Part shown: positions 25,952 to 33,922 of the stretch, in pieces
How positions within the stretch are numbered: the stretch's first letter is position 1
How the letters are laid out: each line of letters starts with the position of its first letter
Assembly (NCBI RefSeq): GCF_003027925.1
Contig: NZ_PYPS01000030.1
Location: 1 to 64,000, forward strand
Direction: 5' to 3'
Length of the DNA stretch: 64,000 bases
DNA from: Micromonospora sp. RP3T
GTDB taxonomy: Bacteria; Actinomycetota; Actinomycetes; Mycobacteriales; Micromonosporaceae
Notes under the pieces: model-generated
Told to the model about the DNA's origin: nothing
Seen by the model: the letters and a program-made list of their open reading frames with translations, nothing else
The model's database searches: none
Made by a program: the position numbers and the translations under genes

Positions 25952-26206
25952 TCAGTCGTCCTTGGTGTCCGCCGGCGGCGCGCTCGGGCCCGGCCCGATC
26001 TTCGACGGGTCGGTCTTCTTCGGCGGCGTGGTCGTCGTGGTCGTGGTGGTCGTCGTGGTCTCGGTCGATCCGGTGCCCGTGGGCTGCTCCACCATGTCTT
26101 TCTCCTCCAGTTCGGCGAGTGTGACGGCGTCCACGTCGACCGTGTCGCCCGCGGCCCACACCGTCCCCCGTGGATCGGTCCATGAGGCGGAAAGCCGGAC
26201 GTGCAC
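25952..26206 (-). CDS. small Thr-rich hypothetical protein
   Basis: An 84-residue protein. The first half (HVRLSASWTDPRGTVWAAGDTVDVDAVTLAELEEKDMVEQ) looks like a small folded beta domain with DPRG and GDTVDV turns; the second half is a run of eleven or twelve Thr encoded by imperfect GTG/GTC (minus-strand ACC/ACG) repeats, then an acidic Pro-rich tail ending TKDD. No signal peptide. GGGAGAG precedes the GTG start. The function is unknown; the Thr run could expand or contract. Confidence 0.65.
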   Translation of the reverse strand: MHVRLSASWTDPRGTVWAAGDTVDVDAVTLAELEEKDMVEQPTGTGSTETTTTTTTTTTTPPKKTDPSKIGPGPSAPPADTKDD

Positions 26207-26239
26207 GGCACTCTCCCTGTCGACGGGACTTCCTGCTAG

Positions 26240-26515
26240 GGGACACTAGACCCGGCCGAACAGCCGCGACGTCCCGCCGCCCGTCGGGTACCCGACTGGC
26301 CGACCACGCGGGACAATGGGGACCTCACGCGTACGGAGCCGGACATCGACCTCACCTGTGGACACTGCGCCCGGACCGCCGGGCCGGACGACCGCTTCTG
26401 CGGCGGGTGCGGCCGGCCGCTCGCGGCGGCCTGTCCGGGCTGCGGGCACGCCAACGACGTCGGCACCAACTTCTGCACCAGTTGCGGCCAGCCGCTGCGC
26501 GACCACGCGATCGCG
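26240..26515 (+). other. unstarted zinc-ribbon coding extension of the cyclase gene
   Basis: The frame of the downstream cyclase is open from 26240 and from 26342 reads DIDLTCGHCARTAGPDDRF, then CGGCGRPL, CPGCGHAND and FCTSCGQPL. These are four CxxC pairs, a double zinc ribbon typical of the N-terminus of such cyclase/ATPase proteins. No in-frame ATG, GTG or TTG lies before it. The bases at 26330-26335 read CGTACG; one extra G (CGTGACG) would create a GTG start with GGGGA upstream. The extension is therefore translated from an unusual start, lost by mutation, or affected by a sequence error. Confidence 0.55.
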
Positions 26516-29500
26516 GTGCAGGAGGACCGCCGGCAGGTGAGCGTGCTCTTCATCGACATCGTCGACTTCACCACCTACGCCGAGCGGGCCGACCCGGAAC
26601 AGGCCCGCGGCCTGCAACAGGTCTACTTCGCCACGGTGCGCCGACTGGTGCACCAGTACGGCGGCGTGGTGGAGAAGTACATCGGCGACGCGGTGATGGC
26701 GCTGTTCGGGGCGCCGGTGGCGACCGACAACGACGCGCTGCGCTGCGTACGCGCCGGTCTGGAGCTGCAACGGAGTCTGGCCCGGCAGCCGGCCGGCCCG
26801 CACCCGCCGCTCGGTTTCCGGGTCGGCATCGCCACCGGCGAGGCCCTTGTCGACCTGGCCGCGGCGCGCGACGGCGGGCAGGCCTTCGTCACCGGCGACG
26901 TGGTCAACACCGCGAGCCGGTTGCAGGCGCTGGCCCCGACCGGCGGCGTGGTGGTCGACGAGAGCACCTGGTCCGCCACCCGACGCGAGATGGAGTACGC
27001 CGACCAGCCCCCGGTGACGTTGCGCGGCCGCTCGGCGGTGAGCCGGATCTGGCTGGCGGTACGGGCCCGGCCCCGGCGCGACGGGCAGGGCGCCGAGCTG
27101 ACCCCGATGGTCGACCGGGACCACGAACGGGGGTTGCTGGTCAGCGCGCTGCACCGCACCGTCACCGAGCGCACCTCCCAACTGCTGACCGTGTTCGGCC
27201 CGGCCGGGGTGGGCAAGAGCCGGCTGCTGCGCGAGCTGGCCCGGCACGCGGCGAACCTGCCCGGCGCGCGGGTCACCTGGCTGACCGGCCAGTGCCCGCC
27301 GTTCGGCGAGAACGTCACCTACGCCGCGCTCGCCGACATCGTCCGCAGCTGGGCCGGGCTGACCGGCGCCGACGACCCGGCCGGCACCCGGGAGCGCCTG
27401 CGCGAGCGCCTGGGCCGGCTCGCCGACCCGCACGCGGTCCGGCTCGCCGAGGCGCTCGGCCCGCTCGTCGGCGTCTCCGGCGAACGGCTCACCTCGGCCG
27501 AGACCGAGGCGGCGTGGCGGCGCTTCCTGCTGGCGCTGGCCGCGACCGGCCCCACCGTGCTCGTCTTCGAGGACATGCACTGGGCGGACGAGGCGATGCT
27601 CTCCTTCGTCGAGCAGCTCGGCGCGGCGGCCCGCAACGTGCCGCTGCTGGTGGTCGCGACCGCCCGGCCGGAGCTGCGCGAGCGGCACCCGGCCTGGACC
27701 GGGACGATCAGCGGCGCGATGTCCATCTCGGTGCCGCCGATGCACGACGGGGACATCGACACGCTCTACTCGCTGCTGCTCGGCCAGGCCACGCTGCCCA
27801 GCGAGGCCCGCGCGCCGTTGATCGAGTTCGCCGACGGCAACCCGCTCTACGCCCAGGAGTACGCCCGGATGCTGCTCGACGGCGGGTTGGTCGAGCGCTC
27901 GGCCGGCGTCGGGCGGCTCGATCCGGCCGCGGGCGCCGGGATGCCGCGTACCGTCCAGGCGGTCATCGCCAACCGGCTGGACCTGCTCGACCCGGCGGAC
28001 CGCGCGGTGCTCCAGGCCGCCTCGGTGGTCGGCGTGCAGTTCTGGGCGGCGCCGGTGGCGCTGGCCCTGGGCCGGCCGGCGGAGTGGGTGGAGCGGGCGC
28101 TGCACCGCCTCCAGCGCCGCGATCTGGTCTTCGAGCTGCCGGTCTCGACCATGCCCGGCCAGTCGGAGTACCGCTTCCGGCACGTGCTGGTCCGGGACGT
28201 CTGCTACCAGCGACTGCCCCGGGCGGAGCGGGTCGTCCGGCACCAACGCGCCGCCGACTGGCTGGCACAGCTCGCCGACGGTCGGCAGCACGACCTGGCC
28301 GAGGTGCTGGCCAACCACCGGTGGGCGGCGCACGAGATCGCCCGGACGGTGGGGCTGGACCAGGCGCCGTACGCCGTCGCCACCCGGTCCGCACTGCACC
28401 GGGCCGCCCGCCGGGCCTACGAGCTGCACGCGCTGGAGACCGCGGCCACGCTCGTCGCCCGCGCGCTCAGTGTCGAGTGCGGGCCGGACCCGGCGTTGGA
28501 GCTGTTCCAGGCCGAGCTGGCGTTCTACACCGACCGCGACGGTTTCCTGGTCGACGGCGGCGCGGAACTCCTCACCGGCCTGGCCGGGCGGCTGGCCGAC
28601 GCCGGCGACCTGCCCGGCGCGGCGAAGGCGTGGCGGCTGCTGTCCACCGCGGCCTGGGCGCGCGCCGACCGGTCGGAGATGCGGCGCTGCCTGGACCGGG
28701 CGATCCGGCTGCACGCCGAGCTGCCGGACAGCGAGGACAAGGTCGGCGCGCTGCTGGAGCTGGCCCGGGCGCACATGCTCGACGCGGAGACCGAGCCGGC
28801 CTGCGCCGCCGCGCGCAGCGCCGCCGAGCTGGCCGAACGGCTGGAGCTGCGGGAGGCGCGGGCCAACGCCCGGATCACGTTGGCGGTGGTCCGCTACCAG
28901 GCCGGCGCCGAGGAGGCGTACGCCGAGCTGGCCGAGGTCACCGAGGAGTGCCGGGTGGAGCGGCTCACCAGCCGTCGCCGCGCGGTGCACAACCTGGCCT
29001 GGGCGTTGCAGGAGGAGGGGGACCTGGCCGGCTCGGCCCGCCTGGTCGACGAGCAGCGCTCGCTCGACCTCGCCGACGAGCACGGCCTGACGGTCAGCTT
29101 CAGCGACCAGTGGGCCCGCTCGTACTACCGCGGGGACTGGACCGCGGCGCTGCGGATGGCCGAGGGGTCCACGCGGCGGCCGACCGACGAGTGGGACCTG
29201 CACATCGTGGCGGTCTCCGGCTGGATCCGGGCGCTCGGCGACGACCCCGACGCCGGCGACGCCGCCCCGGACCTGGTGGACCAGGCACTGGTCGCGGCCC
29301 GGCGCAGCGGCTTCCACCGGGTGCTGCGGTCCACCGTGGCGCACGCCGCGCTCTGCCGGGCGGTGCAGGGTCGGCGGGACGAGGCGCTGGCGCTGCTCGC
29401 CGAGCTGGACGAGGACTGGCGGCGGACCCGGATGATCCCGTTCGCCGAGTGGGTGCCGGCGGTCGGTCACGTCGCCGGCCTGCTCGGCGGCGACGCGGCG

Positions 29501-29812
29501 GTGCTGGTGCGCGACCTGCTGGGCCGTGCCCCGCGCGCCACCCGCTGGGCGCGCGCGGCCGGGCGGTCCGCCGACGCGGCGCTGGCCCGACGCGACGGGG
29601 ACGCCGCCCGGGCGGGCCGGCTGTTCACCAGCGCGGCGACGGACTACGCGGGGATGACCGACGTCACCGATCAGATGATCGCCTCCGCGCTGGCGGTGGG
29701 ACCGCTGGCCGAGGCGGATCCGCCGGCCGCGGCGGCGACGCTGGCCCGGGTACGCGCGTTCGCGGACCGGCACGCCGCCGCCGGCCTGCTCCGGGTCGCC
29801 GGGGCGGGTTGA
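26516..29812 (+). CDS. class III adenylate/guanylate cyclase with ATPase and TPR-like domains
   Basis: A 1098-residue signalling protein. The N-terminal class III nucleotidyl cyclase domain (~5-185) has the metal Asp in VLFIDIVDFTTYAE, KYIGDAVMALFGAP and FVTGDVVNTASRLQ. An AAA-type ATPase follows with Walker A GPAGVGKSRLLREL (~227) and Walker B VLVFEDMHWADEAML (~345). The C-terminal two thirds is alpha-helical, TPR/LuxR-MalT-like, probably for ligand or partner sensing. The first conventional start is the GTG at 26516, just before the cyclase domain; a zinc ribbon is encoded in frame upstream. It converges with plsC, leaving 3 bp. Confidence 0.85.
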   Translation: MQEDRRQVSVLFIDIVDFTTYAERADPEQARGLQQVYFATVRRLVHQYGGVVEKYIGDAVMALFGAPVATDNDALRCVRAGLELQRSLARQPAGPHPPLGFRVGIATGEALVDLAAARDGGQAFVTGDVVNTASRLQALAPTGGVVVDESTWSATRREMEYADQPPVTLRGRSAVSRIWLAVRARPRRDGQGAELTPMVDRDHERGLLVSALHRTVTERTSQLLTVFGPAGVGKSRLLRELARHAANLPGARVTWLTGQCPPFGENVTYAALADIVRSWAGLTGADDPAGTRERLRERLGRLADPHAVRLAEALGPLVGVSGERLTSAETEAAWRRFLLALAATGPTVLVFEDMHWADEAMLSFVEQLGAAARNVPLLVVATARPELRERHPAWTGTISGAMSISVPPMHDGDIDTLYSLLLGQATLPSEARAPLIEFADGNPLYAQEYARMLLDGGLVERSAGVGRLDPAAGAGMPRTVQAVIANRLDLLDPADRAVLQAASVVGVQFWAAPVALALGRPAEWVERALHRLQRRDLVFELPVSTMPGQSEYRFRHVLVRDVCYQRLPRAERVVRHQRAADWLAQLADGRQHDLAEVLANHRWAAHEIARTVGLDQAPYAVATRSALHRAARRAYELHALETAATLVARALSVECGPDPALELFQAELAFYTDRDGFLVDGGAELLTGLAGRLADAGDLPGAAKAWRLLSTAAWARADRSEMRRCLDRAIRLHAELPDSEDKVGALLELARAHMLDAETEPACAAARSAAELAERLELREARANARITLAVVRYQAGAEEAYAELAEVTEECRVERLTSRRRAVHNLAWALQEEGDLAGSARLVDEQRSLDLADEHGLTVSFSDQWARSYYRGDWTAALRMAEGSTRRPTDEWDLHIVAVSGWIRALGDDPDAGDAAPDLVDQALVAARRSGFHRVLRSTVAHAALCRAVQGRRDEALALLAELDEDWRRTRMIPFAEWVPAVGHVAGLLGGDAAVLVRDLLGRAPRATRWARAAGRSADAALARRDGDAARAGRLFTSAATDYAGMTDVTDQMIASALAVGPLAEADPPAAAATLARVRAFADRHAAAGLLRVAGAG

Positions 29813-29815
29813 GCG

Positions 29816-30508
29816 TCAGGCGGGGACCGGCTGCCGGGGCGGCTTCTTCGCCTTCTGCGCGTACGTGTCGACGTACTCGCGACCGGACAGCTCCATCAAC
29901 TCGTACATGATCTCGTCGGTGACCGCCCGCTCGACGAACCGGTCGCCGGCCAGGCCGGCGTAGCGGGAGAAGTCCAGCGGCGGGCCGAAGCGGATCCGGA
30001 CCCGACCGAGGTTGGGCACGATCTGGCCGGTGGGTTGGATGGCGTCGGAGTTGAGCATGGCCATCGGGACCACCGGGGCGCCGCTGGCCAGCGCGAGCCG
30101 GGCCACCCCGGTCTTGCCCCGGTAGAGCCGGCCGTCCGGGGACCGGGTGCCCTCCGGGTAGATGCCGGCGATGCCCCCGGCGCGCAGCACCCGGAGCTGG
30201 GTGTCGAGGGCCGCGCGGGCGGCCTGTCCGCCGGAGCGGTCGACCGGGATGGTGCCGGAGCCGACGAAGAACATCTTGGTCAGCCACCCCTTGAGTCCCT
30301 TGCCGGTGAAGTATTCGGCTTTCGCGATGAAGGTGACTTTTCGCTTGACGATCAACGGTGTGAAGATCGAGTCGGAGAACGAGAGGTGGTTGCTGGCCAG
30401 GATCACCGGGCCGGTGGCCGGCACGTGCTCCAGCCCCTCGACCTGCGGGCGGAAGACCAACCGCAGCAACGGGCCGAGGATGATGTACTTCAGCAGCCAG
30501 TACAGCAC
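29816..30508 (-). CDS. 1-acylglycerol-3-phosphate O-acyltransferase (PlsC family)
   Basis: A 230-residue membrane acyltransferase that acylates lysophosphatidate to phosphatidate. The catalytic NHLSFSD (HX4D, ~residue 40), the glycerophosphate-binding YPEGTRSPDG (~118) and GKTGVARLAL and VVPMAM blocks are intact. The GTG at 30508 is chosen because GGAAGGA lies just upstream and the resulting start (LYWLLKYIILGPLLRLVFRP) aligns with Rv2182c-type proteins; a longer version from 30583 is possible. The C-terminal AVTDEIMYELMELSGREYVD is typical of this actinobacterial orthologue group. Confidence 0.9.
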   Translation of the reverse strand: MLYWLLKYIILGPLLRLVFRPQVEGLEHVPATGPVILASNHLSFSDSIFTPLIVKRKVTFIAKAEYFTGKGLKGWLTKMFFVGSGTIPVDRSGGQAARAALDTQLRVLRAGGIAGIYPEGTRSPDGRLYRGKTGVARLALASGAPVVPMAMLNSDAIQPTGQIVPNLGRVRIRFGPPLDFSRYAGLAGDRFVERAVTDEIMYELMELSGREYVDTYAQKAKKPPRQPVPA

Positions 30509-30659
30509 CGGGGTCCTTCCGGGAGAGGTGGCGACACGCGGGATCGTGCGGGACGAGGGTACGAACCACGTACGCCGCGCCACAACGCACTCCCGGAACC
30601 GGCCTCCGACGTGTCAGGATTCAGGGCACGACGTCAGGCCGTGGCGAAGGGGGTGGCCG

Positions 30660-31493
30660 GTGTCAGGGGGCGGGGCCCGTCGAGGGCGGCGGGACAACGG
30701 GCTCGACGCGGCCGAGTACGCGGTCGCGGGCGACGTGGATCCGCGCGTCGGTGAGCACCTGCTCGACGTGCTGGCCGCCGGTGGCATCGCCGCCTACCTC
30801 CAGCCCTCCGCCGACCTCAACCCGGTGACCCGCACCACCACGGTGCCGGCCCGACCGGTCGACCGGCTCTACGTCGACCGGTCCCACCTCACCACCGCCC
30901 GGGACTACCTCACCCAGCTCGCCGACGAGGGGGCCGAGCCGGCCCGCGCCGACGAGCCCGACATCGAGGCCGAGTGGGCCAGGATCGTGGCGGGTTTCCA
31001 CACCGCGCCGGCCGCCGGCAGCCACCCCTGGCCGGCCGCCGAGGATGTCGACGACCCGGCCGCGCCGGGCGGCGCCGCCGCCGGCCGCGCCGAGGAGCCG
31101 GCCGGGCCGACCGCCACGGACGTGCGCCGGCTGCCCTACGCCGCGGACGTGTCCGGCATCTCGCTGAGCCGCGGTCGGCACGACGAGCCGTCCCTGCTGG
31201 ACGGGCTGGACACGTTCGGCGCCGACCTGCCGGACGACGCGGAGGAGGAGCACTACACCCCGCCTCCGCCGCCGCCGTTGCCGCGCTTCTCGAAGTACGC
31301 GGTGCTGGGCGTGCTCTGCATCGTGGTCGGGTTCCTGTTCTTCCTCTCGCCGACCGTGATGTCGCTCGTCGACCCGTCGGTGGTGACCGTGCTCGGCTTC
31401 ACCGGCATCCTGGCCGGTTTCGTGATGCTGATCTGGCGGCTGCGCCCGGGCGACCGGGACGACCACGACCCGGACGACGGCGCGGTCGTCTGA
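30660..31493 (+). CDS. predicted membrane protein with DUF308-like C-terminus
   Basis: A 277-residue protein of unknown function. Residues ~10-85 (AEYAVAGDVDPRVGEHLLDVL, IAAYLQPS, RLYVDRSHLTTARDYLTQL) look like a soluble domain resembling putative signal-transducing DUF2007-like folds; a disordered Asp/Ala/Pro-rich middle follows, then PPPPPP and two C-terminal transmembrane helices (YAVLGVLCIVVGFLFFLSP, VVTVLGFTGILAGFVMLIW) and an acidic tail. AAGGGGG precedes the GTG at 30660. It is divergent from plsC. The exact family is uncertain. Confidence 0.7.
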   Translation: MSGGGARRGRRDNGLDAAEYAVAGDVDPRVGEHLLDVLAAGGIAAYLQPSADLNPVTRTTTVPARPVDRLYVDRSHLTTARDYLTQLADEGAEPARADEPDIEAEWARIVAGFHTAPAAGSHPWPAAEDVDDPAAPGGAAAGRAEEPAGPTATDVRRLPYAADVSGISLSRGRHDEPSLLDGLDTFGADLPDDAEEEHYTPPPPPPLPRFSKYAVLGVLCIVVGFLFFLSPTVMSLVDPSVVTVLGFTGILAGFVMLIWRLRPGDRDDHDPDDGAVV

Positions 31494-31663
31494 GCCGCCG
31501 CGGCGGTTGCCCGGATCGCGGGACGCGGTACGCCCCGCGGTGATCCGGTAACAGGGGTGTAACTTACGGTCAGTAGGAATACCGCTGAACGTCACGTCCC
31601 GCACCGGCTGTCCGGTTTGCGCTTCTCCGGTGGCTGGTACCCCTGCTGAGCGGATTGCCCGAG
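31494..31663. promoter_or_regulatory. upstream region of otsA
   Basis: A 170-bp gap with a relatively AT-rich stretch (about 31545-31595) that probably holds the otsA promoter. No gene is seen. Confidence 0.3.
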
Positions 31664-33082
31664 ATGCGACAGAGCCCCCTCGTGGTGGTGGCCAACCGCC
31701 TCCCCATCGACGACAGTGTGGCGCCGGACGGCGCCTTCGAGTGGCGCCGCAGCCCCGGCGGCCTGGTGAGCGCCCTGCACCCCCTGCTCCGGCACACGCC
31801 CGCGACCTGGGTGGGTTGGGCCGGCGGCACCGGCCCGGCACCCGCCCTGCCCGACGTGGACGGTGTCCGGATGCGCAGCGTCCCGCTGAACGCCGAGGAC
31901 TTCCGCGACCACTACGAGGGTTTCGCCAACGCCACCCTCTGGCCGCTCTACCACGACGCGGTCGAGCAACCGGAGTACCACCGCCGCTGGTGGGAGGCGT
32001 ACCAGCGGGTCAACCAGCGGTTCGCCGAGGCCGCCGCCGAGGTGGCCGAGCCGAGCGGGCTGGTCTGGGTGCAGGACTACCACCTGCAACTGGTGCCCGG
32101 GATGCTCCGCGCGCTCCGCCCGGATCTGCGGATCGGCTTCTTCCTGCACGTGCCGTTCCCACCGCCGGAGCTGTTCATGCAGCTCCCCCGCCGGGCCGAG
32201 CTGCTGCGCGGGATGCTCGGCGCCGACCTGATCGGCTTCCAGCGGGCCCAGGCCGCGCACAACTTCGCCCAGCTCGCCGCCAAGGTGCTCGGCCTGTCCG
32301 CGAGCGACCGGCGGATCGGCGTCGACGACCGGGTGGTGCGCATCGGCGCGTTCCCGGTCGCCATCGACACCGCCGAGATGTCCGCGCTCGCCGCCCGACC
32401 CGAGGTGGCCGAGCGGGCCCGTCGGCTCCGGCAGGATCTCGGCCAGCCGGAGAAGGTGATCCTCAGCGTCGACCGGATGGACTACACCAAGGGCATCGAA
32501 CAGCGCCTCAAGGCGTACCGGGAACTGCTGGCCAGCGGCGACGTCAAGGTACGCGACACCGTGCTGGTGCAGGTGGCGGTGCCCAGCCGGGACCGGGTCG
32601 CGCAGTACCAGATCCTGCGCGACCGGGTGGAGCACCAGGTGGGGCGGATCAACGGCGAGTTCGGCCGGGTCGGCGAGCCGGCGATCCACTACCTCACCCA
32701 GCCCTTCGACCGGGCCGAGCTGGTGGCGCTCTACCGGGTCGCGGACGTGATGGCGGTGACGCCGCTGCGCGACGGGATGAACCTGGTGGCGAAGGAGTAC
32801 GTGGCGGCCCGGGTCGACGGCACCGGCGCGCTGCTGCTCAGCGAGTTCGCCGGCGCGGCCGCCGAGCTGGAACAGGCGTACCTGGTGAACCCGCACGACC
32901 TCGACGGCCTGAAGCAGGGGCTGCTCGCCGCGCTGCGGGCCGGCCCGGAGGACGTCGCGACCCGGATGCGGGCGATGCGGGAACACCTGGCGCACAACGA
33001 CATCCACGCCTGGGCGGCGTCCTACCTGAGCGCGCTGGAGGAGAGCGGGTCGCTTGTCGGCCGCCGGGCCACCCTGCGGTGA
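31664..33082 (+). CDS. otsA: alpha,alpha-trehalose-6-phosphate synthase
   Basis: A 472-residue GT20 enzyme that joins a nucleotide-glucose and glucose 6-phosphate for trehalose synthesis. Motifs in order: LVVVANRLPI and SPGGLVSAL (donor loop), VWVQDYHLQLVPGMLR, FFLHVPFPPPELF, VDRMDYTKGI (phosphate/donor binding Arg and Lys) and TPLRDGMNLVAKEYV. Full length for the family. ATG at 31664 is used; a TTG nine bases earlier is possible. No trehalose phosphatase gene is adjacent in the window. Confidence 0.94.
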   Translation: MRQSPLVVVANRLPIDDSVAPDGAFEWRRSPGGLVSALHPLLRHTPATWVGWAGGTGPAPALPDVDGVRMRSVPLNAEDFRDHYEGFANATLWPLYHDAVEQPEYHRRWWEAYQRVNQRFAEAAAEVAEPSGLVWVQDYHLQLVPGMLRALRPDLRIGFFLHVPFPPPELFMQLPRRAELLRGMLGADLIGFQRAQAAHNFAQLAAKVLGLSASDRRIGVDDRVVRIGAFPVAIDTAEMSALAARPEVAERARRLRQDLGQPEKVILSVDRMDYTKGIEQRLKAYRELLASGDVKVRDTVLVQVAVPSRDRVAQYQILRDRVEHQVGRINGEFGRVGEPAIHYLTQPFDRAELVALYRVADVMAVTPLRDGMNLVAKEYVAARVDGTGALLLSEFAGAAAELEQAYLVNPHDLDGLKQGLLAALRAGPEDVATRMRAMREHLAHNDIHAWAASYLSALEESGSLVGRRATLR

Positions 33083-33120
33083 CCCGGCGCCCGGCGCTCA
33101 GCCCGGGGTGGGCGCCGGGT
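33082..33120. terminator. hairpin between otsA and alpha/beta hydrolase genes
   Basis: A perfect 11-bp stem (ACCCGGCGCCC with GGGCGCCGGGT) starts at the otsA stop and its right arm lies in the 3' end of the convergent gene, so it can terminate otsA and perhaps both. Confidence 0.55.
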
Positions 33121-33922
33121 CCTTGTCCAGCCAGTCCAGGATCGCGTCGATCGGCTCCCGCCAGCGGGCGTCGAGCATCAGGTCGTGACCCATGCCGGGG
33201 AAGAGCAGCGGGGCCGAGGCGTACCGGCGGGCCGCCCGGGTGAGGGCCGTCGCCGGCAGCACCCGGTCGTCGGGGCTGCCGAGCACCAGTACCGGCGGCC
33301 GGCCCACCGCCGGCTCCGGCTGCCGGCCGGTGAGCAGTTGCCACTGCGCGCGACGGCCGGCCCGGCCGAGCCGGGCCACGTGCCGGCGCGCGTCGGCGTC
33401 GGGCAGTTCCCGGCTGAACAGTTGCCGCCGGTTGAGCCGCAGCCCGCCGCCGAAGACCGCCGGCACCGTGCCGGCCGGGTTGCGCCGCAGCGCCGCGCCG
33501 AACGTTCCCCAGCCGCCGAGCACCGGCGCCACCAGCACCGCGGCCCGCGCCGGGTAGCGGGACATCGCATGCGCCACCACCCGGGCGCCGGCGCCGTGCC
33601 CCACCAGCACCGCCTGCCGCGGCAGGCTCGCCGCCACCTGCGTCACGTCATGGGTGTACGCGCGCAGCGTCGCGTCCGGCGCCGGCTCACTGTCGCCGTG
33701 CCCGCGCAGACTCAGCGCGTACGCCGGGAAGCCGCGATCGGCGGCGTGGCCCAGCCAGTGTTCGGCGAACGCCCACGCGCCGTGGCCGAAGCCGGGCACG
33801 AACAGCAGCGGCGACTTGGCCTCCTCCTGCTCGGGCAGCGCGGCCAGCACCTCGCGGCGTACCGGCCGCTCCGGCCGGGCCCACTCCCAGGCCCGGACCA
33901 CCCGCACCCGCTCGCTGGTCAT
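33098..33922 (-). CDS. alpha/beta-hydrolase fold protein lacking the nucleophile serine
   Basis: A 274-residue alpha/beta-hydrolase. The oxyanion segment LLFVPGFGHGAWAF, the SLRGHGDSEP turn, a late acid-loop VLVLGSPDDRVLP and the catalytic His in FPGMGHDLML are all recognisable. At the nucleophile elbow, however, the expected G-x-S-x-G reads VLVGHGAGARV, with Gly in place of Ser, so ordinary serine-hydrolase catalysis is unlikely. Its ATG overlaps the stop of the flavin monooxygenase (ATGA at 33919-33922), so the two are translationally coupled. It may be a pseudoenzyme, a cofactor-independent enzyme or a binding partner. Confidence 0.85.
   Translation of the reverse strand: MTSERVRVVRAWEWARPERPVRREVLAALPEQEEAKSPLLFVPGFGHGAWAFAEHWLGHAADRGFPAYALSLRGHGDSEPAPDATLRAYTHDVTQVAASLPRQAVLVGHGAGARVVAHAMSRYPARAAVLVAPVLGGWGTFGAALRRNPAGTVPAVFGGGLRLNRRQLFSRELPDADARRHVARLGRAGRRAQWQLLTGRQPEPAVGRPPVLVLGSPDDRVLPATALTRAARRYASAPLLFPGMGHDLMLDARWREPIDAILDWLDKDPAPTPG

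Noticed and set aside
26246..29773. An 1175-codon minus-strand frame opposite the cyclase gene.
   Set aside because: The plus strand carries unmistakable cyclase and ATPase motifs; the antisense product is repetitive and Arg/Gly/Pro-rich with no domain.
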